NCBI RefSeq assembly: GCF_034366625.1 | Contig: NZ_JAXMIH010000028.1 | Location: 1 to 64,000 of the forward strand | Length of the DNA: 64,000 nucleotides | Direction of reading: 5' to 3' | Source: Prosthecobacter sp. | GTDB taxonomy: Bacteria > Verrucomicrobiota > Verrucomicrobiia > Verrucomicrobiales > Verrucomicrobiaceae | Shown here: one piece after another, positions 47,837 through 56,441 of the stretch | Position numbering within the stretch: position 1 is the first letter of the stretch | How the letters are laid out: every line of letters begins with the position of its first letter | The notes under the pieces: generated by a model | The model's database searches: none | What the model saw: only the letters and a program-made list of their open reading frames with translations | What the model was told of the DNA's origin: nothing | Translations under genes and position numbers: made by a program

Positions 47837-49261
47837 ATGTCCTCCATTATTCAGCCCCCTTCTCTCGTTCGTTGCGCCGGTCCCATGTCGCGTCGTGGCT
47901 TCATGCAGTTCGGTTTGACCGGCATGGCGACGCTGAGCTGGCCGAGCCTGCTCAAATTGCGGGCGGCGAATGCGGCGCTGCCGAAGAGCGAGCGGAAGTC
48001 GATCATCATGGTCTGGCTGCCGGGCGGACAATCGCACATCGACACCTATGATCCGAAGCCGGACGCGAGCAGCGAGTATCGCGGGCCGTTCAAGACGATC
48101 AGCACGAAGGTGCCGGGCACGCATTTCACCGAGCTGCTGCCGATGAACGCGAAGATCGCGGACAAGTTCACCATCGTGCGCTCGATGCACCAATCCGCAG
48201 GCGGACATCCGGCGGGGACGATGCAGATGTTCTCTGGCGACACCGACACGCGTGACAAGCCGAAGCCGCGTCTGCCGGACTGGATGTCGGTGGCGCATTA
48301 CCTGCGTGCCAAGGAAGGCGGACGCGCGAATCCGCTGCCGAACTACATCGGCGTGCCCGCTGCTTCACCGGAGTACTCGAGTCCGGCCTATCTTGGTGAT
48401 GCTTTTGCGCCGTTCGCAGTTAGCGATGATCCGAATCGTCCGAACTTCCAGGTGCCTAACATCGGACTGGCCGACGAGTCGGAAAATCGCCGTCTTAGCG
48501 ACCGCATCGTGCTGCGCAAGAGTCTCGACAAGATGGAGCGTGCGTTTGACCGCGAAGGCGAACTTGGCGCGCTCGATGAATTTGAATCCCAGGCCGCCAC
48601 GCTGCTCACGAACCCGCAGACGCGTGACGCCTTTGACCTCAGCAAGGAAGATCCGGCGACGCGTGATCGCTATGGTCGGAATCGCTGGGGCCAGCAGTTG
48701 CTGCTGGCGCGTCGTCTCGTCGAGTCGGGCGTCGAAATCATCACCAGCAGCCTCAGCGGGCCGCTCTGCGGTCGCGTGAACAACTGGGACGACCACGCGG
48801 TGAACCAGCATCAGTTTGAAGCACTGCGCTTCCGCATGCCGACCTATGACCGCTGTGTCTCGGCGCTGATCGAAGACATTTACGCGCGTGGGCTCGACAA
48901 GAAGGTGCTCGTCGTCGTCACGGGCGAGTTCGGTCGCACGCCGAAGATCAGTTTCGACCGCAGCACCGGCGCGGGTGATGCCAGCGGCCCCACCGGCACG
49001 CTGCAACCCGGCCGCGACCACTGGCCGCGCGCATTCACCAACATCTGGGCTGGTGGCGGCATCCAGACCGGCGGCATCATCGGTGCCAGCGACAAGCGCG
49101 GCGAAGACGTGGTCGAGCGCCCCTGCAACGCCAGCGACTTCCTCGCGACGATCTATCACCATCTCGGCATCGACTACTCGAAGGTCACCCTCAACGACCT
49201 CAACGGTCGTCCGGTACACATCGTGGAGAACGGACGTGCGATTCCTGAGTTGATCGCATAA
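47837..49261 (+). CDS. DUF1501 protein, Tat-exported
   Basis: A 474-residue DUF1501 protein; the start lies four bases after a CGTAGGTTTA box. The Tat motif is MSRRGFMQFGLTGMATLSW, about 16 residues in. Landmarks are WLPGGQSHIDTYDPKPDAS, RSMHQSAGGHPAGTMQM, TGEFGRTPKI and GRDHWPRAFTNIWAGGG with GGIIGASDKRGEDV. An insert SFDRSTGAGDASGPTGTLQP separates GEFGRTP from GRDHW. It is followed 18 bases later by a DUF1552 gene and probably completes the PVC cluster begun at 36040. Confidence 0.9.
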   Translation: MSSIIQPPSLVRCAGPMSRRGFMQFGLTGMATLSWPSLLKLRAANAALPKSERKSIIMVWLPGGQSHIDTYDPKPDASSEYRGPFKTISTKVPGTHFTELLPMNAKIADKFTIVRSMHQSAGGHPAGTMQMFSGDTDTRDKPKPRLPDWMSVAHYLRAKEGGRANPLPNYIGVPAASPEYSSPAYLGDAFAPFAVSDDPNRPNFQVPNIGLADESENRRLSDRIVLRKSLDKMERAFDREGELGALDEFESQAATLLTNPQTRDAFDLSKEDPATRDRYGRNRWGQQLLLARRLVESGVEIITSSLSGPLCGRVNNWDDHAVNQHQFEALRFRMPTYDRCVSALIEDIYARGLDKKVLVVVTGEFGRTPKISFDRSTGAGDASGPTGTLQPGRDHWPRAFTNIWAGGGIQTGGIIGASDKRGEDVVERPCNASDFLATIYHHLGIDYSKVTLNDLNGRPVHIVENGRAIPELIA

Positions 49262-49279
49262 CCACGCAGTTTTCATCCC

Positions 49280-50611
49280 ATGAATCGTCACCGCTACTCA
49301 CGTCGGGCCTTCCTGCGCGGGACAGGCGTCACCATGGCGTTGCCGTGGCTGGAATCTCACAATGTTTGGGGAGATGAACCGAAGCGCAATAAGCCCGCCA
49401 GCGAAGCACCGGTGCGGCTGGCAGTGTTGTTCTCGGGCAATGGCTTCCATTCGAAGGAATGGTGGGCCAAGGGCGAGGGCATGGCGATGGAACTCGGCAA
49501 GGTGCTCGCACCCTTGAACGGGTTTCGTGAGAAGCTGCTGTTTGTGCGCGGCTTGTATCATGAGGAAGCACGAAAGGGGAACATCCACAGCTCGCAGACG
49601 GGGAATCTGCTTTCGGGGGCGCCGATCTCCTCGGGGGGGGAGATTCGATCGGGCACCAGTTTCGATCAGCTGCTGGCGCAAACGTATGGTCGTTCGACGA
49701 AGGTGCCGAGCCTCGTGCTGGGCTGCGAGCGGTCGAATCCCTCGGTTCACAAGAACTACTCGATGCTCTACAGCTCACACATCTCGTGGAGTTCGCCGAC
49801 GACACCGACGCCGCTGGAGCTTTACCCCGCGCTGGCCTTTGACCGGCTGTTCAAGGACGAGGTGACACCCGGCGACAAGAGCGTGCTCGATGCCGTGCTG
49901 GCCGACGCGCAGGATTTGCGCCGTGGCATCAGCAGCAGCGATCAGCGCAAGCTCGACGAGTATCTCGACAGTGTGCGCGATGTGGAGAAGCGCATCGAGA
50001 ACGCGAGCAAGCGAGGCGAGTTGCAAGGCTGGCGACCCACGCTCGAAAAGCCGAACATCAAACGCCCTGCCGACGGCATCCCGCAGGACATCGGCGAGCA
50101 CATGCGGATCATGTGCGATCTCCTTGTGCTCGGCTTCCAGACCGACACCACCCGCATCACCACGCTGAAGCTCAACAACGACCACAGCGCCCTGCGCTTC
50201 CCGAATCTTCCCAGCGTGCAGCAGGCCGGGCACGGCATCGACTACATGATCCATCACCTGCTCTCGCACAGCGACGGCGAGGATTACTTGAAGGTGAACC
50301 AGTTCTTCATGGAGCAGCTCGCCTACCTCGCGCGGAAGCTCGACGCCATCCAGGAAGGTCCGCGCACGTTGCTGGACAACACGATGCTCATGCACTGCTC
50401 CAGCATGATGGCCGGGGCGAAGCACGACAACGACCAGCTTCCCGTTATCGTCCTCGGTGGTGCCGGTGGCAGGCTCAAAAGCGGCCGCGTCCTCGACTAC
50501 AAAGACAAGCCCGAGCGCCAGCTCTGCCGGCTGTTTATGTCGATGATGGACAAGATGGACGTGCGGCTGAAGACGTTTGGCGATGCGAAGATGATGCTAG
50601 AGGAAGTGTAG
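49280..50611 (+). CDS. DUF1552 (HXXSHH family) protein, Tat-exported
   Basis: A 443-residue protein with Tat signal YSRRAFLRGTGVTMALPWLE. It matches DUF1552 across its length (VRLAVLFSGNGFHSKEWWA, ERSNPSVHKNYSMLYSSHIS, LRRGISSSDQRKLDEYLDSV). The family is named for HXXSHH; here the corresponding segment reads HHLLSHSDGED, so the last histidine is serine, and a later segment usually ending in NH reads GAKHDND. Either this subgroup tolerates the change or the protein is altered in activity. Function of the family is unknown. A run of eight G at 49633-49640 lies in the coding sequence. Confidence 0.88.
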   Translation: MNRHRYSRRAFLRGTGVTMALPWLESHNVWGDEPKRNKPASEAPVRLAVLFSGNGFHSKEWWAKGEGMAMELGKVLAPLNGFREKLLFVRGLYHEEARKGNIHSSQTGNLLSGAPISSGGEIRSGTSFDQLLAQTYGRSTKVPSLVLGCERSNPSVHKNYSMLYSSHISWSSPTTPTPLELYPALAFDRLFKDEVTPGDKSVLDAVLADAQDLRRGISSSDQRKLDEYLDSVRDVEKRIENASKRGELQGWRPTLEKPNIKRPADGIPQDIGEHMRIMCDLLVLGFQTDTTRITTLKLNNDHSALRFPNLPSVQQAGHGIDYMIHHLLSHSDGEDYLKVNQFFMEQLAYLARKLDAIQEGPRTLLDNTMLMHCSSMMAGAKHDNDQLPVIVLGGAGGRLKSGRVLDYKDKPERQLCRLFMSMMDKMDVRLKTFGDAKMMLEEV

Positions 50612-50656
50612 AAGACAGGATTTACCTGTGCGGGGCGTTTGATCAGCCCTCACACC

Positions 50657-51265
50657 ATGCTCCGCCTCATCCTGCCTCTTTTCCTCATCACATCAGCTCT
50701 CGCTCAGACGGCTGATCCCCAACCGCTCGTCGATAAAGCCATCAACGCCGTCGGCGGAAAGGACAAGCTGCTGAAAATCTTCCGCATCAAGGAGATATTC
50801 CACTTTGGCAGCATGCCGGAGCCTGCGGAAGGCAAAAAGCGCTCCACACGTGAATCCATCCTCGAAATGCCCGGCTGGTGGTGGATAGGAAAGAAGGAAC
50901 GCGCCATCGAGCCAGCCAAGGATGACGTGTGGGCCTGGACCCTCGGCATTTTGGTCGATGAGGAATCCAAGATTGAAGTCATTCCTGATCTCACTGACGA
51001 AGGAAAATCCTGCTTCGGCCTCAAAGTCAGCGGCAGCGTCATACCCGCGATGAGTTTCTACTTCGACCAGGAAACCGCCCTCCTGAAGCGCCTCGACTGG
51101 CGCGGCGACATCTACCGCTTCAGCGAGTGGAAGGAGCACGACGGCGTCAAATACGCGAGCAAGACGATCATATTCAAAGTGAAGGACAACAAACCGTGGT
51201 TCTTCCACGAAGTCACCGAGATCGAACGCCTCGCCAAACTGCCTGAAGGTCTTGCGAAGCCATGA
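50657..51265 (+). CDS. Exported hypothetical protein, LolA-like fold possible
   Basis: A 202-residue protein with signal peptide MLRLILPLFLITSALAQ; an ATG six codons upstream is less likely. The mature part opens with VDKAINAVGGKDKLLKIFRIKE and continues in alternating strands ending in DWRGDIYRFSEWKEHDGVKYASK, a pattern seen in outer-membrane lipoprotein carrier-like half-barrels. I do not recognise a named family. It overlaps the next gene by ATGA, so it belongs with the beta-helix protein. Confidence 0.65.
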   Translation: MLRLILPLFLITSALAQTADPQPLVDKAINAVGGKDKLLKIFRIKEIFHFGSMPEPAEGKKRSTRESILEMPGWWWIGKKERAIEPAKDDVWAWTLGILVDEESKIEVIPDLTDEGKSCFGLKVSGSVIPAMSFYFDQETALLKRLDWRGDIYRFSEWKEHDGVKYASKTIIFKVKDNKPWFFHEVTEIERLAKLPEGLAKP

Positions 51266-52311
51266 AAACTGTTCTTTTCCTGCTTTTGGCCAATGTCGCC
51301 GTCGCAGGTGAGATCATCGTGCGAGATGTCGATTCGTTGCGTGCTGCTTTGCGTGATCTCAAATCGGGCGTCACGCTCAAAATCGCCCCCGGTGACTATC
51401 CCGGCGGTCATCACGTCAGCGGCGTCGAGAAACTCACCATCGAGGCGCTCGACGCGAAAAACCCGCCGCATTTCAAAGGTGGTGGGAACGGCTGGCAGTT
51501 CTCGCGTTGCGCGGAACTCACGCTACGCAACCTGCGTATCAGCGGGCAAACCGGCAACGGTCTCAATCTCGACGACGGCGGACAATTGGATGCTCCCGTC
51601 ATGGGCATTACACTCGAACACATCGAAATCAGCGACATCGGCCCCCAGGGCAATCACGACGGCATCAAGTGCTCCGGTCTCGACAAACTCACCATTCGCG
51701 ACTGCACGATCACCGGCTGGGGCGGGCAAGGGATTGATTTTGTCGGCTGTCATCACTCCTTGATCACTGGCTGCCGTTTTATCGGCAAAGAAGGCTTCAC
51801 TGCGAGCGCCGCCGTCCAGCTCAAAGGCGGCACGAGCGATGTCATCGTCGAGAAATGCCGCTTCGCGAACGCGGGCGAACGCCCCATCAACCTCGGCGGC
51901 TCCACCGGCCTGCCCTACTTCCGCCCGCAAGGCGTGAAATACGAAGCCACGCGTCTCATCGTGCGCGACAACGTCATTGAAGGCAGCCCATGCGCAGCGG
52001 CCTTCGTCGGCGTCGATGGTGCGGAGTTCACCGGCAACACGATCAACTTTCCCACCAAATGGATCTTCCGCATCCTCCAGGAGACGCGCGAACCCGGTTT
52101 CGTGCCCTGTCGTAACGTCCTCATCAAAGACAACCGCATCGTCTTCCGTCGTGCTCAGGTTCAAATCGACATCAATTCCAGCGACGCCACCGCACCCGAA
52201 ACCTTCCGCTTTGAAAAGAACCACTGGTTTGCCGAAGACAAGCCACAGTCATCGAAGCCGAAGCTGCCGACCGAGGAAAAGGATGGCATTTACGGCGTTG
52301 ATCCACGTTAG
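51262..52311 (+). CDS. Secreted parallel beta-helix protein
   Basis: A 349-residue exported protein (signal MKTVLFLLLANVAVAG). From residue 25 it shows regular coils of a right-handed parallel beta-helix (LTLRNLRISGQTGNGLNLDD, LEHIEISDIGPQGNHDGIKC, LTIRDCTITGWGGQGIDFVG). The family resembles pectate-lyase/chondroitinase-B-like proteins, and GNHDGIKC is the type of turn often near the catalytic face, but I cannot place catalytic residues. It is probably a polysaccharide lyase or binding protein, coupled to the upstream gene. Confidence 0.78.
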   Translation: MKTVLFLLLANVAVAGEIIVRDVDSLRAALRDLKSGVTLKIAPGDYPGGHHVSGVEKLTIEALDAKNPPHFKGGGNGWQFSRCAELTLRNLRISGQTGNGLNLDDGGQLDAPVMGITLEHIEISDIGPQGNHDGIKCSGLDKLTIRDCTITGWGGQGIDFVGCHHSLITGCRFIGKEGFTASAAVQLKGGTSDVIVEKCRFANAGERPINLGGSTGLPYFRPQGVKYEATRLIVRDNVIEGSPCAAAFVGVDGAEFTGNTINFPTKWIFRILQETREPGFVPCRNVLIKDNRIVFRRAQVQIDINSSDATAPETFRFEKNHWFAEDKPQSSKPKLPTEEKDGIYGVDPR

Positions 52312-52328
52312 GGACACCCGAGGCAGAG

Positions 52329-52338
52329 CGTTGGTTCT
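52329..52338 (+). promoter_or_regulatory. CGTTGGTTCT box before the sialidase-fold gene
   Basis: A degenerate version of the CGTAGGTTTR box (seven of ten bases), five bases (GCACC) before the ATG at 52344. The conserved spacing is the main reason to list it. Confidence 0.35.
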
Positions 52339-52343
52339 GCACC

Positions 52344-53579
52344 ATGCACTTCCGATCCATCGCGGCGTTCTCGCTGCTGCTCCTCACGCCTGGGTTCGCC
52401 CAGACGAAGCTCCAAAAAGCCGACGTCACGCTCGCCCCGCCGAAGAATCTCAAAACCAAGCTCCCACCCGGTTACACGATTCCCATCGTGGACATCAGCG
52501 CGGAGAAGTACCGGCAGGTCATTGTGGATCGTGAGGCGGGGCAGTATCTCGGGCATCCGACGACGCTGCTGCTCGAAGACAACAAGACGATGCTCGTCGT
52601 GTATCCGAAGGGGCATGGCCGCGGTGCCATCGTTTACAAGCGCAGCAATGACGCGGGGCTCACTTGGAGTGATCGTTTACCGACACCGAAGTCATGGGAG
52701 ACCTCGTTGGAGGTGCCCACGCTGCACCGCACGGTCGATGCGACTGGAAAGAAGCGCATCATCATGTTCAGCGGTCTCTATCCAATCCGCATGGCCGTCA
52801 CGGAGGACGATGGCGCGAACTGGAGCGAGCTGAAACCCATAGGCGATTTCGGCGGCGTGGTTACGATGAGCACCGTGATCGGTTTGCAGGCACCAGGGCA
52901 CTACCTCGCCTTTTTCCATGATGACGGACGCTTCATCCGCGGCGGCGAGGTGGAGAAATACCGCATCAAAAGCCCGCACTCGCCCGACTACAGCTCCTCG
53001 ACGGCCAAACCGTGGCGCTTCTGGGTGTACACCACGCTTTCCACAGACGGCGGCCTCACCTGGAGCATGCCCGCGCCCATCGCGATGCTCCCCGACGCAA
53101 ATCTCTGCGAACCCGGTGCTCTCCGCTCGCCCGATGGCAAGCAGATCGCTGTCCTGCTGCGTGAGAACAGCCGAAAGTACAATTCATTCGTCATCTTCTC
53201 CAACGACGAAGGCCTGAGCTGGAGCGAGCCGAAAGAACTCCCCGCCGCGCTCACCGGTGACCGCCACGTCGCGAAATACGCGCCGGATGGACGCCTCTTC
53301 ATCAGCTTCCGCGACACCACCCACGTCAGCGCCACCAAAGGCGACTGGGTCGGCTGGGTGGGCAAATACGACGACATCGTGAACGGCACCGAGGGCCAGT
53401 ATCGCGTCCGCATCATGGACAACACCAAAGGCCAGGACACCACCTACCCAGGCGTCGAGCTGTTGCCCGATGCCACCTTCGTCACCACCACTTACGGTCA
53501 TTGGACGCAAGGCGAAGAAGCCTACGTCGTCAGTGTGCGTTTCAAACTGGAGGAGCTCGATGCCAAAGCCCACAAGTAG
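52344..53579 (+). CDS. Secreted sialidase-fold (BNR repeat) protein
   Basis: A 411-residue exported protein (signal MHFRSIAAFSLLLLTPGFAQ). Four Asp-box repeats of the S-x-D-x-G-x-x-W type are visible: SNDAGLTWSD, TEDDGANWSE, STDGGLTWSM and SNDEGLSWSE, which define a six-bladed sialidase propeller. The arginine triad of true sialidases cannot be assigned with confidence, so the substrate may not be sialic acid. It overlaps the phosphatase gene by 20 bases. Confidence 0.85.
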   Translation: MHFRSIAAFSLLLLTPGFAQTKLQKADVTLAPPKNLKTKLPPGYTIPIVDISAEKYRQVIVDREAGQYLGHPTTLLLEDNKTMLVVYPKGHGRGAIVYKRSNDAGLTWSDRLPTPKSWETSLEVPTLHRTVDATGKKRIIMFSGLYPIRMAVTEDDGANWSELKPIGDFGGVVTMSTVIGLQAPGHYLAFFHDDGRFIRGGEVEKYRIKSPHSPDYSSSTAKPWRFWVYTTLSTDGGLTWSMPAPIAMLPDANLCEPGALRSPDGKQIAVLLRENSRKYNSFVIFSNDEGLSWSEPKELPAALTGDRHVAKYAPDGRLFISFRDTTHVSATKGDWVGWVGKYDDIVNGTEGQYRVRIMDNTKGQDTTYPGVELLPDATFVTTTYGHWTQGEEAYVVSVRFKLEELDAKAHK

Positions 53580-54615
53580 TCGTCGCCGCTTCCTCGCCGG
53601 ACTTCCGGCTCTCGGTTTGCTCACGGCGCATGCCGCTGATGAGCCGCCGTTGCAGAACATCGTCTTTGGTTCCTGTCTGGACACGCATGACCATCCGTTG
53701 CTCGATCGTGCGCTGACCTTGCCGCGCGATCTGTTCATTTTCATGGGCGACAACATCTACGCCGACAAGGGCGGTGTACCGATGATGAGGGAAAAGTATG
53801 CGCTGCTGAAGCAGAGCCGCTTCTTTCAGAGCCTGCGCAGCCAGGGGCGCATCCTCGCGACATGGGACGATCACGATTTCGGCGAGAACGATGGTGGCGC
53901 CGGTTATCCGTTCAAGAGGGAGGCGCAGCAGGAGTTTCACAACTGGCTTGATGAAGCCGCCGACTCACCACGCCGCAAACAAGCGGGCGTCTATGATGCG
54001 CAGATCATCGGCCCCGCAGGCAGACGCGTGCAGATCATTCTGCTCGACACCCGCTACTTTCGCAGCCCGCTCAAGAAAGTGCCCAAGGAGCAGGCGATGA
54101 TCGGCGGCGCCTGCGTGGCCACCGATGACACCAGCACCACAATGCTGGGTGCAGCACAGTGGCAGTGGTTGGAACAGATGCTCAAACAGCCTGCGGAACT
54201 GCGCCTGATCGTCAGCAGCATCCAGTTTGCCCCCGAGCTGCATGGCGGCGAGTGCTGGGCCAACCTGCCGCACGAACAGCAGCGCATGCTGGACATCTTG
54301 AAACGCACCAAGGCCGCCGGCGTCGTTTTCCTTAGCGGCGACCGCCATTGGTGTGAGTTCTCGAAGATCGACGGTCCCACCGGCTATCCGCTTTACGATT
54401 TCACCTCGAGTTCAATGACGCAGAAGCATCCGCGCGGCAGCCCCACTCCCAACAAGAACCGCTTCATTCCGAAAACCTACCATCTGCCGAATGTCGGCCA
54501 CCTGCGGATTGATTGGGGCGCGGCCGATACCACCCTCACGTCGAAGATCATTGATGTGGACGGCCAGACACGGATCGAGCACAGCCTCAAACTCAGTGAC
54601 TTGCAGATTTCATGA
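53560..54615 (+). CDS. phoD: Tat-exported PhoD-like phosphatase
   Basis: A 351-residue metallophosphoesterase of the PhoD type. It starts inside the end of the sialidase gene, preceded by GGAGG-like bases, with Tat signal SSRRRFLAGLPALGLLTAHA. Metal-binding motifs are FGSCLDTHDHP, FMGDNIYADKGG, TWDDHDFGENDGG and SGDRHWCEFS. It probably removes phosphate from phosphodiesters or modified glycans in the periplasm. The next gene overlaps by ATGA. Confidence 0.88.
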   Translation: MPKPTSSRRRFLAGLPALGLLTAHAADEPPLQNIVFGSCLDTHDHPLLDRALTLPRDLFIFMGDNIYADKGGVPMMREKYALLKQSRFFQSLRSQGRILATWDDHDFGENDGGAGYPFKREAQQEFHNWLDEAADSPRRKQAGVYDAQIIGPAGRRVQIILLDTRYFRSPLKKVPKEQAMIGGACVATDDTSTTMLGAAQWQWLEQMLKQPAELRLIVSSIQFAPELHGGECWANLPHEQQRMLDILKRTKAAGVVFLSGDRHWCEFSKIDGPTGYPLYDFTSSSMTQKHPRGSPTPNKNRFIPKTYHLPNVGHLRIDWGAADTTLTSKIIDVDGQTRIEHSLKLSDLQIS

Positions 54616-56417
54616 AGATCCTCGCGCCATTCCTGCTCGCCGTTCAAGTGGTCGCTGCTGATGTGACGCTGGTGGAGAACAACCGCACCGAGCATGTCAT
54701 TTACCATGCCGTCGATGCTCCAGAAACCGCCAAACTCGCCGCGAAGGAGCTGCAGCGTGTCATTCAGCGGGCCACCGGAAGCGAATTGAGCATCACCAAC
54801 GATGCGGCCGCCGCCCCGGCGATCCGCATCGTCTCCAGCAGCCATCTGCCGCACGACGGCTTCGAGATTCGATGCGAAGGCAAGAACATCATCATCGCTG
54901 GCAATGATGATCTGACTGCGACGAAGCTCGATGCGTGGTTTGTGCCGGGTCACGGCACGCTCTACGGGGCGCAGGATTATTTGGAGCGTTTCGTCGGCGT
55001 ACGCTGGCTGTTTCCGGGTGAACTCGGCGAGGACGTGCCGCATCTTGACGTCCTGCGAGTAGCATTGCCGGAGCCGGTTCGTGGTGCGCCAGATTTTGCG
55101 GTGCGGTCACTGGCGTATGTGGGCGAAAGCGACAAAGGCACGCCGCAGCAGCCGAAGTCCGTCGTGCTCGACTGGATGAAGCGCCAGCGGCTCACCAATG
55201 CACTGCATTCTTTCGTCACCGGCTACGGCCATTCGTGGGACGATTACCTCACGCCCGCCGACATGGAGGCGCACCCCGAATGGAAGTCTTCGAACGGCGA
55301 AGCGGTGCGCAACGGCAAGGTGAAATTCTTCTGCACCACGGCACCGGGCTTGGTCGAAACCTTCACCAAACGCGTGATCGAGATACTGGATCGTTATCCG
55401 ACCCGTGAAATGGCCTCCATCTCGCCCACGGACGGCGGCGGCTTCTGCCAATGCGAACGCTGCGCGAAACTCATCACCACCGATCCGCACGGCAAACCAA
55501 ATCACGTGCTGGCAATCCTCACGTTTTACCAGCAGGTCGCCGGGATCATCCAGCGCGAGCGGCCTGGGCGTCGGCTCGGCGGCTTCGTCTATTACAACTA
55601 TCAATATCCGCCACCTGAAGCGCCCACGCTTCCGGACAATCTCTCGCTCTGCTGGGCACCGCTGAACTACTATGGCTATGGCCTGCTCAAGCCGCTGTAT
55701 CGCGCCGAATTCACCGCCACGATGGACCGCTGGAGCAAGATCACGCCGCATCTGTTCTACCACAACTACTCCACCTGGATGCGCAGCTTCCACGGCGCAC
55801 CGCTGCCCGTGTCGCTCGACATCTTGCAGCGCGAGCTGCCCGCCGCCGCGAAGCATCATGCCTGGGGCGCGCGCATGGTCGGCAGTGCCGCGTGGGGCGT
55901 GAATGCGCCGATCAATTACATCATCGCCAAACAAATGTGGAACGCGCAACTCGATGTTAGCGCCACGCTCGATGAGTGGCTCCAACGCGCCTACGGTCCC
56001 GGCTGGCAGCACATGCGCACGCTCTACGACGAGCTGGATGCGAAGATGCTCGCACACAAAGAAGCACAGTCGCCCGTCTATAAAGGCAGTCAGTATGAAG
56101 TGAACGAGGACGTGATGAAAAGCATCTATGCGCCGCTCTTTCCCGCGCTGGAACAGCACTATCAGCAGACGCTCGCTCAATGCGCGACCGACACGCAACG
56201 CCAGCGCCTCGCCATGTTCGGCCACAACCTCACCCAGCTCCATTTTGCCCTGCGCAAAGCCAAGCTGATCCCCGATGACGCAAAATCCATCTTCCACCGC
56301 GATGACACCGCCTTCGCAAAGTTCCTCAAGGACATGGAATCCACCTTCAGTCTATACCGTGACGACCATGGCATCGACCACGGCCCGATTTGGAAAGGTG
56401 AGTGGAGTGCGCCGTGA
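54612..56417 (+). CDS. Secreted DUF4838 protein
   Basis: A 601-residue exported protein (signal MKILAPFLLAVQVVAAD). The N-terminal 130 residues look like the glycoside-hydrolase N-terminal mixed fold (AAKELQRVIQRATGSELSI, GTLYGAQDYLERFVGVRWLF). DUF4838 follows (SPTDGGGFCQCERCAKL, GGFVYYNYQYPPPEAPTLP, CWAPLNYYGYGLL), a barrel resembling alpha-glucuronidase-like enzymes. A four-cysteine/aromatic segment CQCERC is typical. The substrate is unknown; the neighbours suggest glycans. Confidence 0.88.
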   Translation: MKILAPFLLAVQVVAADVTLVENNRTEHVIYHAVDAPETAKLAAKELQRVIQRATGSELSITNDAAAAPAIRIVSSSHLPHDGFEIRCEGKNIIIAGNDDLTATKLDAWFVPGHGTLYGAQDYLERFVGVRWLFPGELGEDVPHLDVLRVALPEPVRGAPDFAVRSLAYVGESDKGTPQQPKSVVLDWMKRQRLTNALHSFVTGYGHSWDDYLTPADMEAHPEWKSSNGEAVRNGKVKFFCTTAPGLVETFTKRVIEILDRYPTREMASISPTDGGGFCQCERCAKLITTDPHGKPNHVLAILTFYQQVAGIIQRERPGRRLGGFVYYNYQYPPPEAPTLPDNLSLCWAPLNYYGYGLLKPLYRAEFTATMDRWSKITPHLFYHNYSTWMRSFHGAPLPVSLDILQRELPAAAKHHAWGARMVGSAAWGVNAPINYIIAKQMWNAQLDVSATLDEWLQRAYGPGWQHMRTLYDELDAKMLAHKEAQSPVYKGSQYEVNEDVMKSIYAPLFPALEQHYQQTLAQCATDTQRQRLAMFGHNLTQLHFALRKAKLIPDDAKSIFHRDDTAFAKFLKDMESTFSLYRDDHGIDHGPIWKGEWSAP

Positions 56418-56421
56418 AGCT

Positions 56422-56431
56422 CGTATGATTG
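56422..56431 (+). promoter_or_regulatory. CGTATGATTG box upstream of a DUF1549 gene
   Basis: Eight of ten bases match CGTAGGTTTG, but the distance to the GTG start at 56442 is ten bases, longer than for the other boxes. It is a candidate member of the same promoter type. Confidence 0.35.
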
Positions 56432-56441
56432 AGTCCCCCGC

